Source: Cellulomonas sp. SLBN-39
Lineage (GTDB): Bacteria; Actinomycetota; Actinomycetes; Actinomycetales; Cellulomonadaceae
Assembly (NCBI RefSeq): GCF_006715865.1
Contig: NZ_VFOA01000001.1
Coordinates: 3,720,001-3,784,000 of the forward strand
Direction of reading: 5' to 3'
DNA: 64,000 bases
The notes beneath the pieces were generated by a model. That model had not been told where the DNA came from. It saw only the letters and a program-made list of their open reading frames with translations, and did not search any database. The position numbers and the translations under genes were made by a program. Shown in pieces: positions 20,062 to 27,637 of this stretch (position 1 is its first letter; every line of letters begins with the position of its first letter).

Positions 20062-20769
20062 TCAGTCCCGCAGGGGACGCCCCGCCCGCACGACCGTGCG
20101 GCGGGCCAGCACGTCGAGGGAGTCGACGAGCGTGCGGTCCCCGAGCAGGTCGTGCGCGGCGGCGACCACCGAGAGCTCGGTGCAGCCCAGCACGACCGCG
20201 TCCGCGCCGCGGGCCCGGAGCCGGTCCGCGACCGCGAGCAGCGCGTCGACGTCCGCCGGCAGCCCCGCCTTGACCTGGTCGTAGATCACCCGCATGACGG
20301 TGCGCTGGTCGTCCTCGTCGGGCTGGACCGTGGTGAGCCCGCGCGCCGCGGCGGCGTGCTGGTACACCTGCGCGGCGAGGGTGCCGCTCGTCGCGAGCAG
20401 CCCGACCGTGCCGGTGCCGATCCGCCGCGCGACCTCGTCGACCGTCTCGTCGACGATCGACAGCACGGGGATCCGCACCGCCGCGGCGACCTCCTGCGTG
20501 AAGTGGTGCGCGGTGTTGCACGGCACCACGACGAACTGCACGCCGAGCCCCTCGAGCCGTCGGGCGTCGGCGGCCATCACCGGGCCCGGGTCGTCCGCGG
20601 ACCGCCCGAGGATGTACGCGGTCCGGTCGGGGATGGCGGCGTGCTGGAGCACGACCATGTTCACGTGGTCCTGGTCGCGCCCCGCGGCGGTGTGCCGCAC
20701 GACGAGGTCGAGGAAGCACACCGTCGCGGCCGGTCCGACCCCGCCGATGACCCCGACCTCGTCGCTCAC
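20062..20769 (-). CDS. aspartate/glutamate racemase family protein
   Basis: A 235-residue PLP-independent racemase. The two catalytic Cys are in VVPCNTAHHF and VLGCTELSVV, and the N-terminus IGGVGPAATVCFLDLVV is typical of aspartate racemases (YgeA/RacD type) rather than MurI. Its GTG start overlaps the stop of the ATP-grasp gene, so the two are made together. In Enterococcus faecium an aspartate racemase and the D-aspartate ligase Aslfm are likewise adjacent and build the cell-wall cross-bridge. I infer the same division of labour here, with D-Asp or D-Glu as product. Confidence 0.88.
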   Translation of the reverse strand: MSDEVGVIGGVGPAATVCFLDLVVRHTAAGRDQDHVNMVVLQHAAIPDRTAYILGRSADDPGPVMAADARRLEGLGVQFVVVPCNTAHHFTQEVAAAVRIPVLSIVDETVDEVARRIGTGTVGLLATSGTLAAQVYQHAAAARGLTTVQPDEDDQRTVMRVIYDQVKAGLPADVDALLAVADRLRARGADAVVLGCTELSVVAAAHDLLGDRTLVDSLDVLARRTVVRAGRPLRD

Positions 20770-22040
20770 GCGCCCGCCCCCCGCCGCGGCCAGGGGTAGT
20801 ACCGGCGGAACTTGCGCACCTGGTTGGCCTGCGCGGCCAGCAGGTAGGCGATGCGCCGCGGGTGCGTCTCCGCGCGGTACCACAGCGGGTTGGTCACCCG
20901 GCGCTCGCGCTCCAGGCGGCGGACCGTGGCACGCATCTGCGGGTCGGTGACGTACCGGCGCAGCAGCGGGCGCGGCAGGACCGTGTACAGGTGCGGCTCG
21001 GCCAGGTGGTCGGGCACGCCGTCGGGCATCGCGTCCAGGCCCTGCAGGTGCTCGCGCACGTACAGCTCCACGGAGTTGCGCCCGCCGGCGGTGATGTAGA
21101 AGTTCGAGCGCCCCAGGCGGGGGTTGAGCTCGAAGAACACCGTGCGCCCGTCCCGCGGGTCGTACTTGAGGTCGAAGTTCGCGAACCCGCGCCAGCCGAG
21201 GTGCTCGAGCAGGCGGGTGGCCTGCTCGACGATGCGCTGGTCGTGCCGCGTGACGATGCCCGCGGGGTTGCCCAGCGCACCGGGCGTGTGCTCCTCGACG
21301 AGGACGTCGCCGAACGCCGAGAAGCGCACCTTGCCGTCCTGGTCGCAGTAGCACGTGAGGATCCGCATGCCCGAGTCGTCGCCGGGGATGAGGTCCTGGA
21401 TGACGAACGCGCCCTGGAAGCCCGACGCCCGGACCCGCTCGAGGAGCTCGGCCAGGTCGGCCGGCGAGTCGACCGTGAAGACCTTCATCTTCCCGGGGAA
21501 CTCCACGAGGTGGTACGCGGCGGTGTCCGCGGCCTTCGCGATCACGGGGAACCGCAGCCCGGACGTGTCCGGCACGCCGCCGCCCTGCACGTCGTGCACG
21601 ACGGTCGCGGGGTGGTCGATGCCCAGGCGCAGGCACAGCTCGCCGAACAGGACCTTGTCGGTGACCTTGTCGAACGTCGTCAGGTCGACGTACGGGATCG
21701 TGTACAGGTCCTCCAGGCGGGACCGGTTCTCCACGAGGGTGCGCACCAGCCAGTCGGCGCTGCCCAGGGCGATGAGCTGCTTGTCCGGGTACCAGGCCGC
21801 GATCGTGCGCAGCCGCTTGACCACGGTCGGGGCGTCGTCGATGCCGGGCTCGACGACGTTGCGCAGGATCCGCGAGTCCCGCACGAGTCCCGTCGCCACC
21901 GTCGAGACGACCACGGGGCGCACGCCGTACGCCTCGTGGAACGCCCGCGCGAGGGAGTAGGCACCGATGTCCCCGCCGAGGATGACGGGCTGCAGGTCCG
22001 GGGCGGGGACCTGGGCGGTGCCGTGGGTGCGCCGGCTCAT
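20766..22040 (-). CDS. ATP-grasp carboxylate-amine ligase, probable peptidoglycan bridge D-Asp/D-Glu ligase
   Basis: A 424-residue ATP-grasp enzyme. PVILGGDIGAYSLARAFHEAYG opens the pre-ATP-grasp domain. A central ATP-binding region (FPVIAKAADTAAYH, GAFVIQDLIPGDDSGMRI) and the metal-binding FFELNPRLGRSNFY follow. The architecture matches D-aspartate ligase of E. faecium (Aslfm), which adds beta-D-Asp to the epsilon-amine of the stem-peptide diamino acid. Cellulomonads are known for type A4 peptidoglycan with D-Glu or D-Asp bridges on ornithine, so this gene plus the coupled racemase is a good candidate for that step. The substrate is inferred. ATGA overlap joins it to gndA. Confidence 0.8.
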   Translation of the reverse strand: MSRRTHGTAQVPAPDLQPVILGGDIGAYSLARAFHEAYGVRPVVVSTVATGLVRDSRILRNVVEPGIDDAPTVVKRLRTIAAWYPDKQLIALGSADWLVRTLVENRSRLEDLYTIPYVDLTTFDKVTDKVLFGELCLRLGIDHPATVVHDVQGGGVPDTSGLRFPVIAKAADTAAYHLVEFPGKMKVFTVDSPADLAELLERVRASGFQGAFVIQDLIPGDDSGMRILTCYCDQDGKVRFSAFGDVLVEEHTPGALGNPAGIVTRHDQRIVEQATRLLEHLGWRGFANFDLKYDPRDGRTVFFELNPRLGRSNFYITAGGRNSVELYVREHLQGLDAMPDGVPDHLAEPHLYTVLPRPLLRRYVTDPQMRATVRRLERERRVTNPLWYRAETHPRRIAYLLAAQANQVRKFRRYYPWPRRGAGA

Positions 22041-23491
22041 GCCTCGTGCTCGGCGCGGTCGCCGGACCAGTCGGTGTGGAACGTGCCGTCGCGGTCCGTG
22101 CGGCGGTACGTGTGCGCGCCGAAGAAGTCGCGCTGCGCCTGGATGAGGTTGGCCGGCACGCGCTCGGCACGCACCCCGTCGTAGTACGCCAGCGACGAGG
22201 AGAACGCGGGCGTCGGGACGCCGTGCACCGCCGCGGCGGCCACGACCCGGCGCCACGCCGCGACACCGTCGGCCACGGCCGCGGTGAAGTACGGGTCGGC
22301 CAGCAGCAGGGGCAGCTGCGCGTCGCGCTCGTACGCCTGCGTGATCCGGTCGAGGAACTTGGCCCGGATGATGCAGCCGCCGCGCCAGATGCGCGCCATG
22401 GCGCCGCGGTCGATCGCCCAGCCGAACTCGGCCGACGCCGCCGCGATCTGGTCGAAGCCCTGGGAGTACGCCACGACCTTGGAGGCGTAGAGCGCCTTGC
22501 GGACGTCCTCGATGAACGCGCCCGGGTCGGGCACGTTCCACGCCTGGACCTCGGCCGGCAGGACGCCGCGGGCCGCCGCGCGCTGCGGCGCCGAGCCCGA
22601 CAGCGCCCGGGCGAACGTCGCCTCCGCGATGCCGGTGATCGGCACGCCCAGGTCGAGGGCGTTCTGCACGGTCCAGCGGCCCGTGCCCTTCTGCTCGGCG
22701 GCGTCGGCGACGACGTCGACGAAGGCCCTGCCGGTCGCCGCGTCCACGTGCTGCAGCACGTCCGCGGTGATCTCGATGAGGAAGGACTCCAGGTCGCCGG
22801 AGTTCCACGCCGCGAAGACCTCGCCGATCTCGGCGGCCGACGCCCCGAGCCCGGCCTTGAGCAGGTCGTACGCCTCGGCGATGAGCTGCATGTCGGCGTA
22901 CTCGATGCCGTTGTGCACCATCTTGACGAAGTGGCCGGCGCCGTCAGGGCCGACCCAGGTGCAGCAGGGCACGCCGTCGACCTTCGCGGAGATCGCCTCG
23001 AGGATCGGGCCCAGGCTCTCGTACGACTCGCGGGTGCCTCCGGGCATGATCGACGGGCCGTTGAGCGCGCCCTCCTCGCCGCCGGACACGCCGGTGCCCA
23101 CGAAGTGCAGGCCCTTCTCGCGCAGCGCAGCCTCGCGGCGACGGGTGTCGGGGAAGTGCGCGTTGCCGGCGTCGACGACGATGTCGCCCGCCTCGAGCAG
23201 CGGGACGAGCTCGTCGATCACGGCGTCGGTGGCCGCACCGGCCTGGACCATGACGACGACCTTGCGGGGCCGCTCGAGCGCGGCCACGAAGTCGGCCATC
23301 GTCTCGGCGGGCACGAAGGTGCCCTCGTCGCCGTGGTCGGCCACGAGCGAGTGCATGCGCGCCGCCGTGCGGTTGTGCACCGCCACCGTGTAGCCGTGCC
23401 GCGCGAAGTTGCGCGCCAGGTTGCGGCCCATGACCGCCAGGCCGGTGACGCCGATCTGGGCGGTGCCCGTGGTGGTCGCGGGGACAGACAT
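22037..23491 (-). CDS. gndA: 6-phosphogluconate dehydrogenase, decarboxylating
   Basis: A 484-residue homodimer-type enzyme oxidising 6-phosphogluconate to ribulose 5-phosphate and CO2 with NADP+. The N-terminal Rossmann motif GVTGLAVMGRNLARNFARHGY, the substrate loop GTGVSGGEEGALNGPSIMPGG and the catalytic Lys in GHFVKMVHNGIEYADMQL are all present. The all-helical C-terminal domain runs to the end (full length). The start at MSVPATTT follows a strong AAGGAG; the 45 codons upstream are not coding-like. It is the first gene of a three-gene overlapping operon with the ATP-grasp ligase and racemase, an unexpected partnership. Confidence 0.96.
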   Translation of the reverse strand: MSVPATTTGTAQIGVTGLAVMGRNLARNFARHGYTVAVHNRTAARMHSLVADHGDEGTFVPAETMADFVAALERPRKVVVMVQAGAATDAVIDELVPLLEAGDIVVDAGNAHFPDTRRREAALREKGLHFVGTGVSGGEEGALNGPSIMPGGTRESYESLGPILEAISAKVDGVPCCTWVGPDGAGHFVKMVHNGIEYADMQLIAEAYDLLKAGLGASAAEIGEVFAAWNSGDLESFLIEITADVLQHVDAATGRAFVDVVADAAEQKGTGRWTVQNALDLGVPITGIAEATFARALSGSAPQRAAARGVLPAEVQAWNVPDPGAFIEDVRKALYASKVVAYSQGFDQIAAASAEFGWAIDRGAMARIWRGGCIIRAKFLDRITQAYERDAQLPLLLADPYFTAAVADGVAAWRRVVAAAAVHGVPTPAFSSSLAYYDGVRAERVPANLIQAQRDFFGAHTYRRTDRDGTFHTDWSGDRAEHEA

Positions 23492-23634
23492 CGAGGACTC
23501 CTTGCGCCGAGGGACGGCGCGCGCGACCAGCAACGACGGACGCACGCGCGCCGGATGTGCAACGGCGACGAGACTAGTCGCCGCACCCGGGTGACGTGCG
23601 GCGTGCCGGACGTCGAGACGGCGCACGGCGTGCG

Positions 23635-23640
23635 TACGCT
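23635..23640 (+). promoter_or_regulatory. -10 element, leaderless start
   Basis: TACGCT exactly six bases before the GTG of the DUF3000 gene; no ribosome site between them. Confidence 0.5.
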
Positions 23641-23646
23641 CACCGC

Positions 23647-24228
23647 GTGAGCCCCCCCGGACCGGAGGACGTCCCTGCCGAGTTCGTCCGCGCGCTGCGG
23701 TCGCTGCGCGGCGTGCCCGTACGACCCGAGGTCTCCTTGGAGGAGGTGACCGGACCTGCCCGGATCGCCCCGTACTCCGCGGCGCTGACCGCCGAGGTGC
23801 GCACGGCGCGACGCTCGGTGGCCGCCCAGGACCTCGCCTCGGGGCGGTTCGTCGTGCTCTACGACCCCGCCGGGCAGGAGGCCTGGGAGGGTTCCTTCCG
23901 CCTGGTCACGCTCGTACGGGCCACGCTGGAGGAGGAGGTCGGCGCGGACCCGCTGCTCGGCGAGGTCGCGTGGACGTGGTTCCTCGACGCCCTCGGCTCC
24001 GCCGGCGTCGACCCGCACGCGGCCGGCGGGACCGTGACACGCGTGCTCTCGCAGAGCTTCGGCGCCCTGGACCGCCGCGAGGAGCAGTCCGAGCTGGAGA
24101 TCCGCGCGTCGTGGACCTCGTGGGACGAACGGCTGGCCCCGCACCTGACGGCGTGGACCACGCTGCTGTGCACGGCCGCGGGCCTGCCGCCGCTGCCCGA
24201 GGGCGTCGTCCCGCTCCCCCGCCGCTGA
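23647..24228 (+). CDS. DUF3000 family protein
   Basis: A 193-residue actinobacterial protein of the DUF3000 family (FVRALRSLRG, ARIAPYSAALTAEV, GRFVVLYDPAGQEAWEG and EIRASWTSW). Members are nearly always found just upstream of the RNase D-like HRDC gene, as here two genes downstream. The acidic, alpha/beta cytoplasmic sequence shows no catalytic motif. The conserved neighbourhood suggests a role connected with RNA processing, but no function is established. Confidence 0.85.
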   Translation: MSPPGPEDVPAEFVRALRSLRGVPVRPEVSLEEVTGPARIAPYSAALTAEVRTARRSVAAQDLASGRFVVLYDPAGQEAWEGSFRLVTLVRATLEEEVGADPLLGEVAWTWFLDALGSAGVDPHAAGGTVTRVLSQSFGALDRREEQSELEIRASWTSWDERLAPHLTAWTTLLCTAAGLPPLPEGVVPLPRR

Positions 24229-24262
24229 CCACCACCCGCCCCTGACCTGCGAGAGGAGCCGG

Positions 24263-24844
24263 ATGCCGGCCCCGTTCCTCAAGTCCGCGGCAGGTGGTGC
24301 CGATGGGGCAGGTGTGACCATCGAGCCTCTCCGCCGCAGCGACCCCCGCGCCCTCCCGGCTCGGCGTGCGTCGAGCGTCACGGACGTGCCGACGTCCCGT
24401 CGGGCGCCGGCCGCGCCCGTGCGCCACCCGATGTGCGTGGTCGTCACCCAGATCGCCCCCGGCGACGGCGAGGCGCTCGTCGCCACGCTGCGCCGGCGCG
24501 GTGCCGCGCGCGTCGTCGTGCTGGCCCGCCAGGCCGGCCGGGCCGAGCTGCGCGCCCTGCTCGGCGGCGGCCTGCGCGGCGGCGTGGCCAGCACCACGGA
24601 GGCGGTCGCCCCGACGCCCCCGCCCCCGCCCGCCCCGACGGTCCCGACCGCGGAGCTGTCCGCCCGCGAGCTCAGCGTGCTCACGTGCGTCGCCCAGGGC
24701 CGGACCAACAAGCTCATCGGCGAGGACCTCGGGCTGTCCGCGCTCACCGTCAAGAGCCACCTCGCCCGCATCTCCCGCAAGCTCGGCACGGGCGACCGCG
24801 CCGAGCTCGTGGCGATCGCGATCCGCACCGGCCTCATCGACTGA
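24263..24844 (+). CDS. LuxR-type DNA-binding regulator with degenerate receiver-like N-terminus
   Basis: A 193-residue protein. The C-terminal ~65 residues are a LuxR/FixJ helix-turn-helix (LSARELSVLTCVAQGRTNK, LTVKSHLARISRKLG). Upstream, residues ~55-110 look like the tail of a response-regulator receiver (VVVTQIAPGDGEALVATLRRRGAARVVVLA), but the phospho-acceptor Asp and the N-terminal acidic pair are missing. A Pro-rich linker joins the halves. AGAGGAG lies just before the ATG. No histidine kinase is nearby. It probably acts without phosphorylation; its targets are unknown. The first 50 residues are low complexity, and an internal start is possible. Confidence 0.8.
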   Translation: MPAPFLKSAAGGADGAGVTIEPLRRSDPRALPARRASSVTDVPTSRRAPAAPVRHPMCVVVTQIAPGDGEALVATLRRRGAARVVVLARQAGRAELRALLGGGLRGGVASTTEAVAPTPPPPPAPTVPTAELSARELSVLTCVAQGRTNKLIGEDLGLSALTVKSHLARISRKLGTGDRAELVAIAIRTGLID

Positions 24845-24942
24845 CACCGGCCGGCACCCGCCTCTGCGCGCGCACCGGCGCGTCGGTGCACGTCACACGC
24901 GACGCGCGTGCCGGGCTGCACCGGCGCGCCCCGCACGTCGCC

Positions 24943-24948
24943 TACCGT
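24943..24948 (+). promoter_or_regulatory. -10 element, leaderless start
   Basis: TACCGT exactly six bases before the GTG of rnd; same geometry as at 18621, 19457 and 23635. Confidence 0.5.
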
Positions 24949-24954
24949 TGACCC

Positions 24955-26220
24955 GTGGGAACCGAGGTGCCGACCGATGCGCCGGGCCCGGGCGTCGACG
25001 ACCGCCCGGAGCCCGCACCCCCTGCTGTCGTCCCGCTGCTCGAGCCCGCCGACGGCGTGCCCCCCGTGGTCGACACCCCCGCGGCGCTCGCGGCGGTCGT
25101 CGAGGCCTTCGGGGCGGGCACCGGTCCCGTGGCCGTCGACGCCGAGCGCGCGTCCGGCTACCGGTACGGGCAGCGCACCTACCTCGTGCAGCTGCGCCGC
25201 GAGGACGCCGGCACCGCGCTGATCGACCCCGTCGCGCTGCCCGACCTGTCCGCGCTGTCCGACGCCCTCGTGGGCGTGGAGTGGGTGCTGCACGCCGCGT
25301 CGCAGGACCTGCCCGGGCTCGTCGAGCAGGGCATGCGGCCCAGCCGGGTGTTCGACACCGAGCTCGCCGCGCGGCTGCTGGGCATGGAGCGCGTCGGGCT
25401 CGCTGCGGTCGTCGCGGACACCCTCGGGCTGGGCCTGGCCAAGGAGCACTCCGCGGTCGACTGGTCGACCCGGCCCCTGCCGCAGGAGTGGCTGCGCTAC
25501 GCGGCCCTCGACGTCGAGGTGCTCGTCGAGGTGCGCCAGGTGCTCGCCGAGCGGCTGGCCGAGCAGGGCAAGGCCGAGTGGGCGCGGCAGGAGTTCGAGG
25601 CCGTGCGCACAGCACCGGCGCCCGCGCCGCGCGTCGAGCCGTGGCGCCGGGTCTCGGGCCTGCACACGATCCGTGACCAGCGGCGCCTGGCCGTGGTGCG
25701 CGAGCTGTACGCGACGCGCGACCGCAACGCCCGCGAGCGGGACATCTCCCCGGGGCGGGTGCTGCCCGACACGGCGATCGTCGCCGCCGCGCAGGCGCTG
25801 CCGCGCACGGTGGGCCAGCTCGTGGCGCTCCCCCAGTTCGCGGGCAAGGGCACGCGTCGACGCGCCGCACTGTGGCAGCAGTCGATCGACCGGGCCGTGG
25901 CCCTGCCCGAGCAGGAGCTGCCGTCGGCACGCGGACCGGCGGGCGACGGTCCTCCCCCGCCGCGGGTGTGGGCCGACCGCGACCCGGCGGCCGCGCGGCG
26001 GCTCGCCGCGGCGCGCGAGGTCGTCACGGCGCTGTCGGTGGAGCACCACGTGCCGGTGGAGAACCTGCTGCAGCCGGACCTGCTGCGCCGGGTGTGCTGG
26101 TCGCCGCCACTGCCCGCGACCGAGGAGGCCGTGCGCGCCGCGCTCGTCGCGGGCGGGGCGCGCGCGTGGCAGGTCGAGCTGCTCGGGCACCGGGTCGCCG
26201 CGGCGTTCGTCGACGCCTGA
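24955..26220 (+). CDS. rnd: ribonuclease D-like 3'-5' exonuclease with HRDC domain
   Basis: A 421-residue DEDDy exonuclease. Exo I is VAVDAERASGYRYGQRTYLVQL, Exo II VLHAASQDLPGLVEQG and Exo III WLRYAALDVEVLVEV, supplying the Asp/Glu/Asp/Asp and Tyr residues. An HRDC domain (about 240-310, LYATRDRNARERDISPGRVLPD) binds nucleic acid. A third helical region fills the C-terminus. It would trim 3' ends of tRNA and other stable RNAs. The first ~45 residues are Pro-rich and variable. The GTG start sits six bases after TACCGT. Confidence 0.93.
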   Translation: MGTEVPTDAPGPGVDDRPEPAPPAVVPLLEPADGVPPVVDTPAALAAVVEAFGAGTGPVAVDAERASGYRYGQRTYLVQLRREDAGTALIDPVALPDLSALSDALVGVEWVLHAASQDLPGLVEQGMRPSRVFDTELAARLLGMERVGLAAVVADTLGLGLAKEHSAVDWSTRPLPQEWLRYAALDVEVLVEVRQVLAERLAEQGKAEWARQEFEAVRTAPAPAPRVEPWRRVSGLHTIRDQRRLAVVRELYATRDRNARERDISPGRVLPDTAIVAAAQALPRTVGQLVALPQFAGKGTRRRAALWQQSIDRAVALPEQELPSARGPAGDGPPPPRVWADRDPAAARRLAAAREVVTALSVEHHVPVENLLQPDLLRRVCWSPPLPATEEAVRAALVAGGARAWQVELLGHRVAAAFVDA

Positions 26221-26277
26221 CCGCACACGTACGGCGGGTCCGGTCGCGGGGTCCTGACAAGCGGCCCGGAGCGTGGT

Positions 26278-26289
26278 TACTCTTGAGTA
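26278..26289. promoter_or_regulatory. palindromic operator on the fadAB promoter
   Basis: TACTC-TT-GAGTA inverted repeat about 90 bases before fadA. CTGACA at 26254-26259 and TACTCT at 26278-26283 form a plausible -35/-10 pair with 18 bases between, so the palindrome covers the -10. That is the place for a repressor, perhaps an acyl-CoA-sensing TetR or GntR protein. The regulator is not in the window. Confidence 0.5.
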
Positions 26290-26377
26290 GCTTCGCGCCG
26301 CCAGGGACCTACGTCCCGTGGGCGGCGTGACCGCCGGGTGGCCCCGGCACCGGACAACGCCGTCCCAGGAGGACCCG

Positions 26378-27637
26378 ATGACGACCTCTGCCCGCCCGCC
26401 CGCCGACGCCCGTGCGCCGGGGGCCGTCCGCCGTGTCGTGATGGTCGACGCGGTCCGCACCCCGTTCGGCCGGGCCCGCAAGGACGGCCTGTACGCCCAC
26501 ACGCGTGCGGACGACCTCGCCGTGAAGACCGTGCGCGAGCTGCTGCGCCGGCACCCGCAGCTGCCGCCGGAGCGTGTCGACGACGTCGCGCTCGCGGCGA
26601 CCACCCAGCAGGGCGACCAGGGCCTGACGCTCGGCCGCACGGTCGCGATGCTGGCCGGGCTGCCCGCCACGGTCCCCGGGTTCGCGATCGACCGCATGTG
26701 CGCGGGCGCCATGACGGCCGTGACGACGACGGCCGCCGCGATCGGCGTGGGCGCGCAGGACGTGACGGTCGCGGGCGGCGTGGAGCACATGGGCCGGCAC
26801 CCGATGGGGTTCGACGCCGAGCCGAACCCGCGGTTCCTGGCCGAGCGGCTGGTCGCGCCCGACGCGCTGAACATGGGCGTCACGGCCGAGAACCTGCACG
26901 ACCGGTTCCCGGCGCTGACCCGGGCACGCGCCGACGCGTACGGGGTGCGCAGCCAGGAGCGGTACGCCCGCGCGCTGGCCGCGGGCGCGATCACCCCCGA
27001 CCTCGTGCCGGTCGCGCTGCGCGACCCGGAGCGCGGCTGGGGGCTGGCCACCGCGGACGAGCCGCCGCGTCCGGGCACCACGCTGGACTCCGTCGCCGGC
27101 CTGCCCACGCCGTTCCGTCCCGGCGGGCGCGTGACGGCCGCGACCTCCGCGCCGCTGACCGACGGTGCCGCGGCGTGCGTGCTCGCCGCCGAGGACGTGG
27201 CCGCCGAGCTGGGCCTGCCGGTGCGCCTGCGGATGGTGTCGTTCGCGTACGCCGGCGTCGACCCGGACGTCATGGGCCTGGGCCCGGTGCCGGCGACGCA
27301 CAAGGCGCTCGACCGGGCCGGTCTGACCATGGACGACATCGGTCTGATCGAGATCAACGAGGCGTTCGCGGTGCAGGTGCTGTCGTTCCTCGACGCGTTC
27401 GGCATCGACGACGAGGACCCGCGGGTCAACCCGTACGGCGGGGCGATCGCGGTGGGGCACCCGCTGGCGTCGTCGGGCGTCCGGCTGATGGCTCAGCTCG
27501 CCCGGCAGATGGCCGAGCGCCCCGACGTCCGCTACGGCCTGACGACGATGTGCGTGGGCCTCGGCCAGGGCGGCACCGTCGTCTGGGAGAACCCGCACTG
27601 GACCGGCACGACGACCCGCGAGGAGGACGCCCGATGA
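26378..27637 (+). CDS. fadA: acetyl-CoA acyltransferase (3-ketoacyl-CoA thiolase) FadA
   Basis: A 419-residue thiolase closing each round of fatty-acid beta-oxidation. The nucleophilic Cys is in IDRMCAGAMTAV; the C-terminal His and Cys are in AVGHPLASSGVRL and TTMCVGLGQGGTVVWE. EINEAFAVQVL is the NEAF substrate motif. Residues 1-19 are variable. The ATG is preceded by AGGAGG. It is coupled to fadB by an ATGA overlap, with the two subunits likely forming the multifunctional complex. The order fadA-fadB is the usual one in actinobacteria. Confidence 0.95.
   Translation: MTTSARPPADARAPGAVRRVVMVDAVRTPFGRARKDGLYAHTRADDLAVKTVRELLRRHPQLPPERVDDVALAATTQQGDQGLTLGRTVAMLAGLPATVPGFAIDRMCAGAMTAVTTTAAAIGVGAQDVTVAGGVEHMGRHPMGFDAEPNPRFLAERLVAPDALNMGVTAENLHDRFPALTRARADAYGVRSQERYARALAAGAITPDLVPVALRDPERGWGLATADEPPRPGTTLDSVAGLPTPFRPGGRVTAATSAPLTDGAAACVLAAEDVAAELGLPVRLRMVSFAYAGVDPDVMGLGPVPATHKALDRAGLTMDDIGLIEINEAFAVQVLSFLDAFGIDDEDPRVNPYGGAIAVGHPLASSGVRLMAQLARQMAERPDVRYGLTTMCVGLGQGGTVVWENPHWTGTTTREEDAR

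Noticed and set aside
23218..27429. A 1400-codon open frame on the minus strand
   Set aside because: It lies antisense to gndA, DUF3000, the regulator, rnd and fadA, all with clear family motifs. Its own translation is Ser/Arg/Ala-rich without domains.
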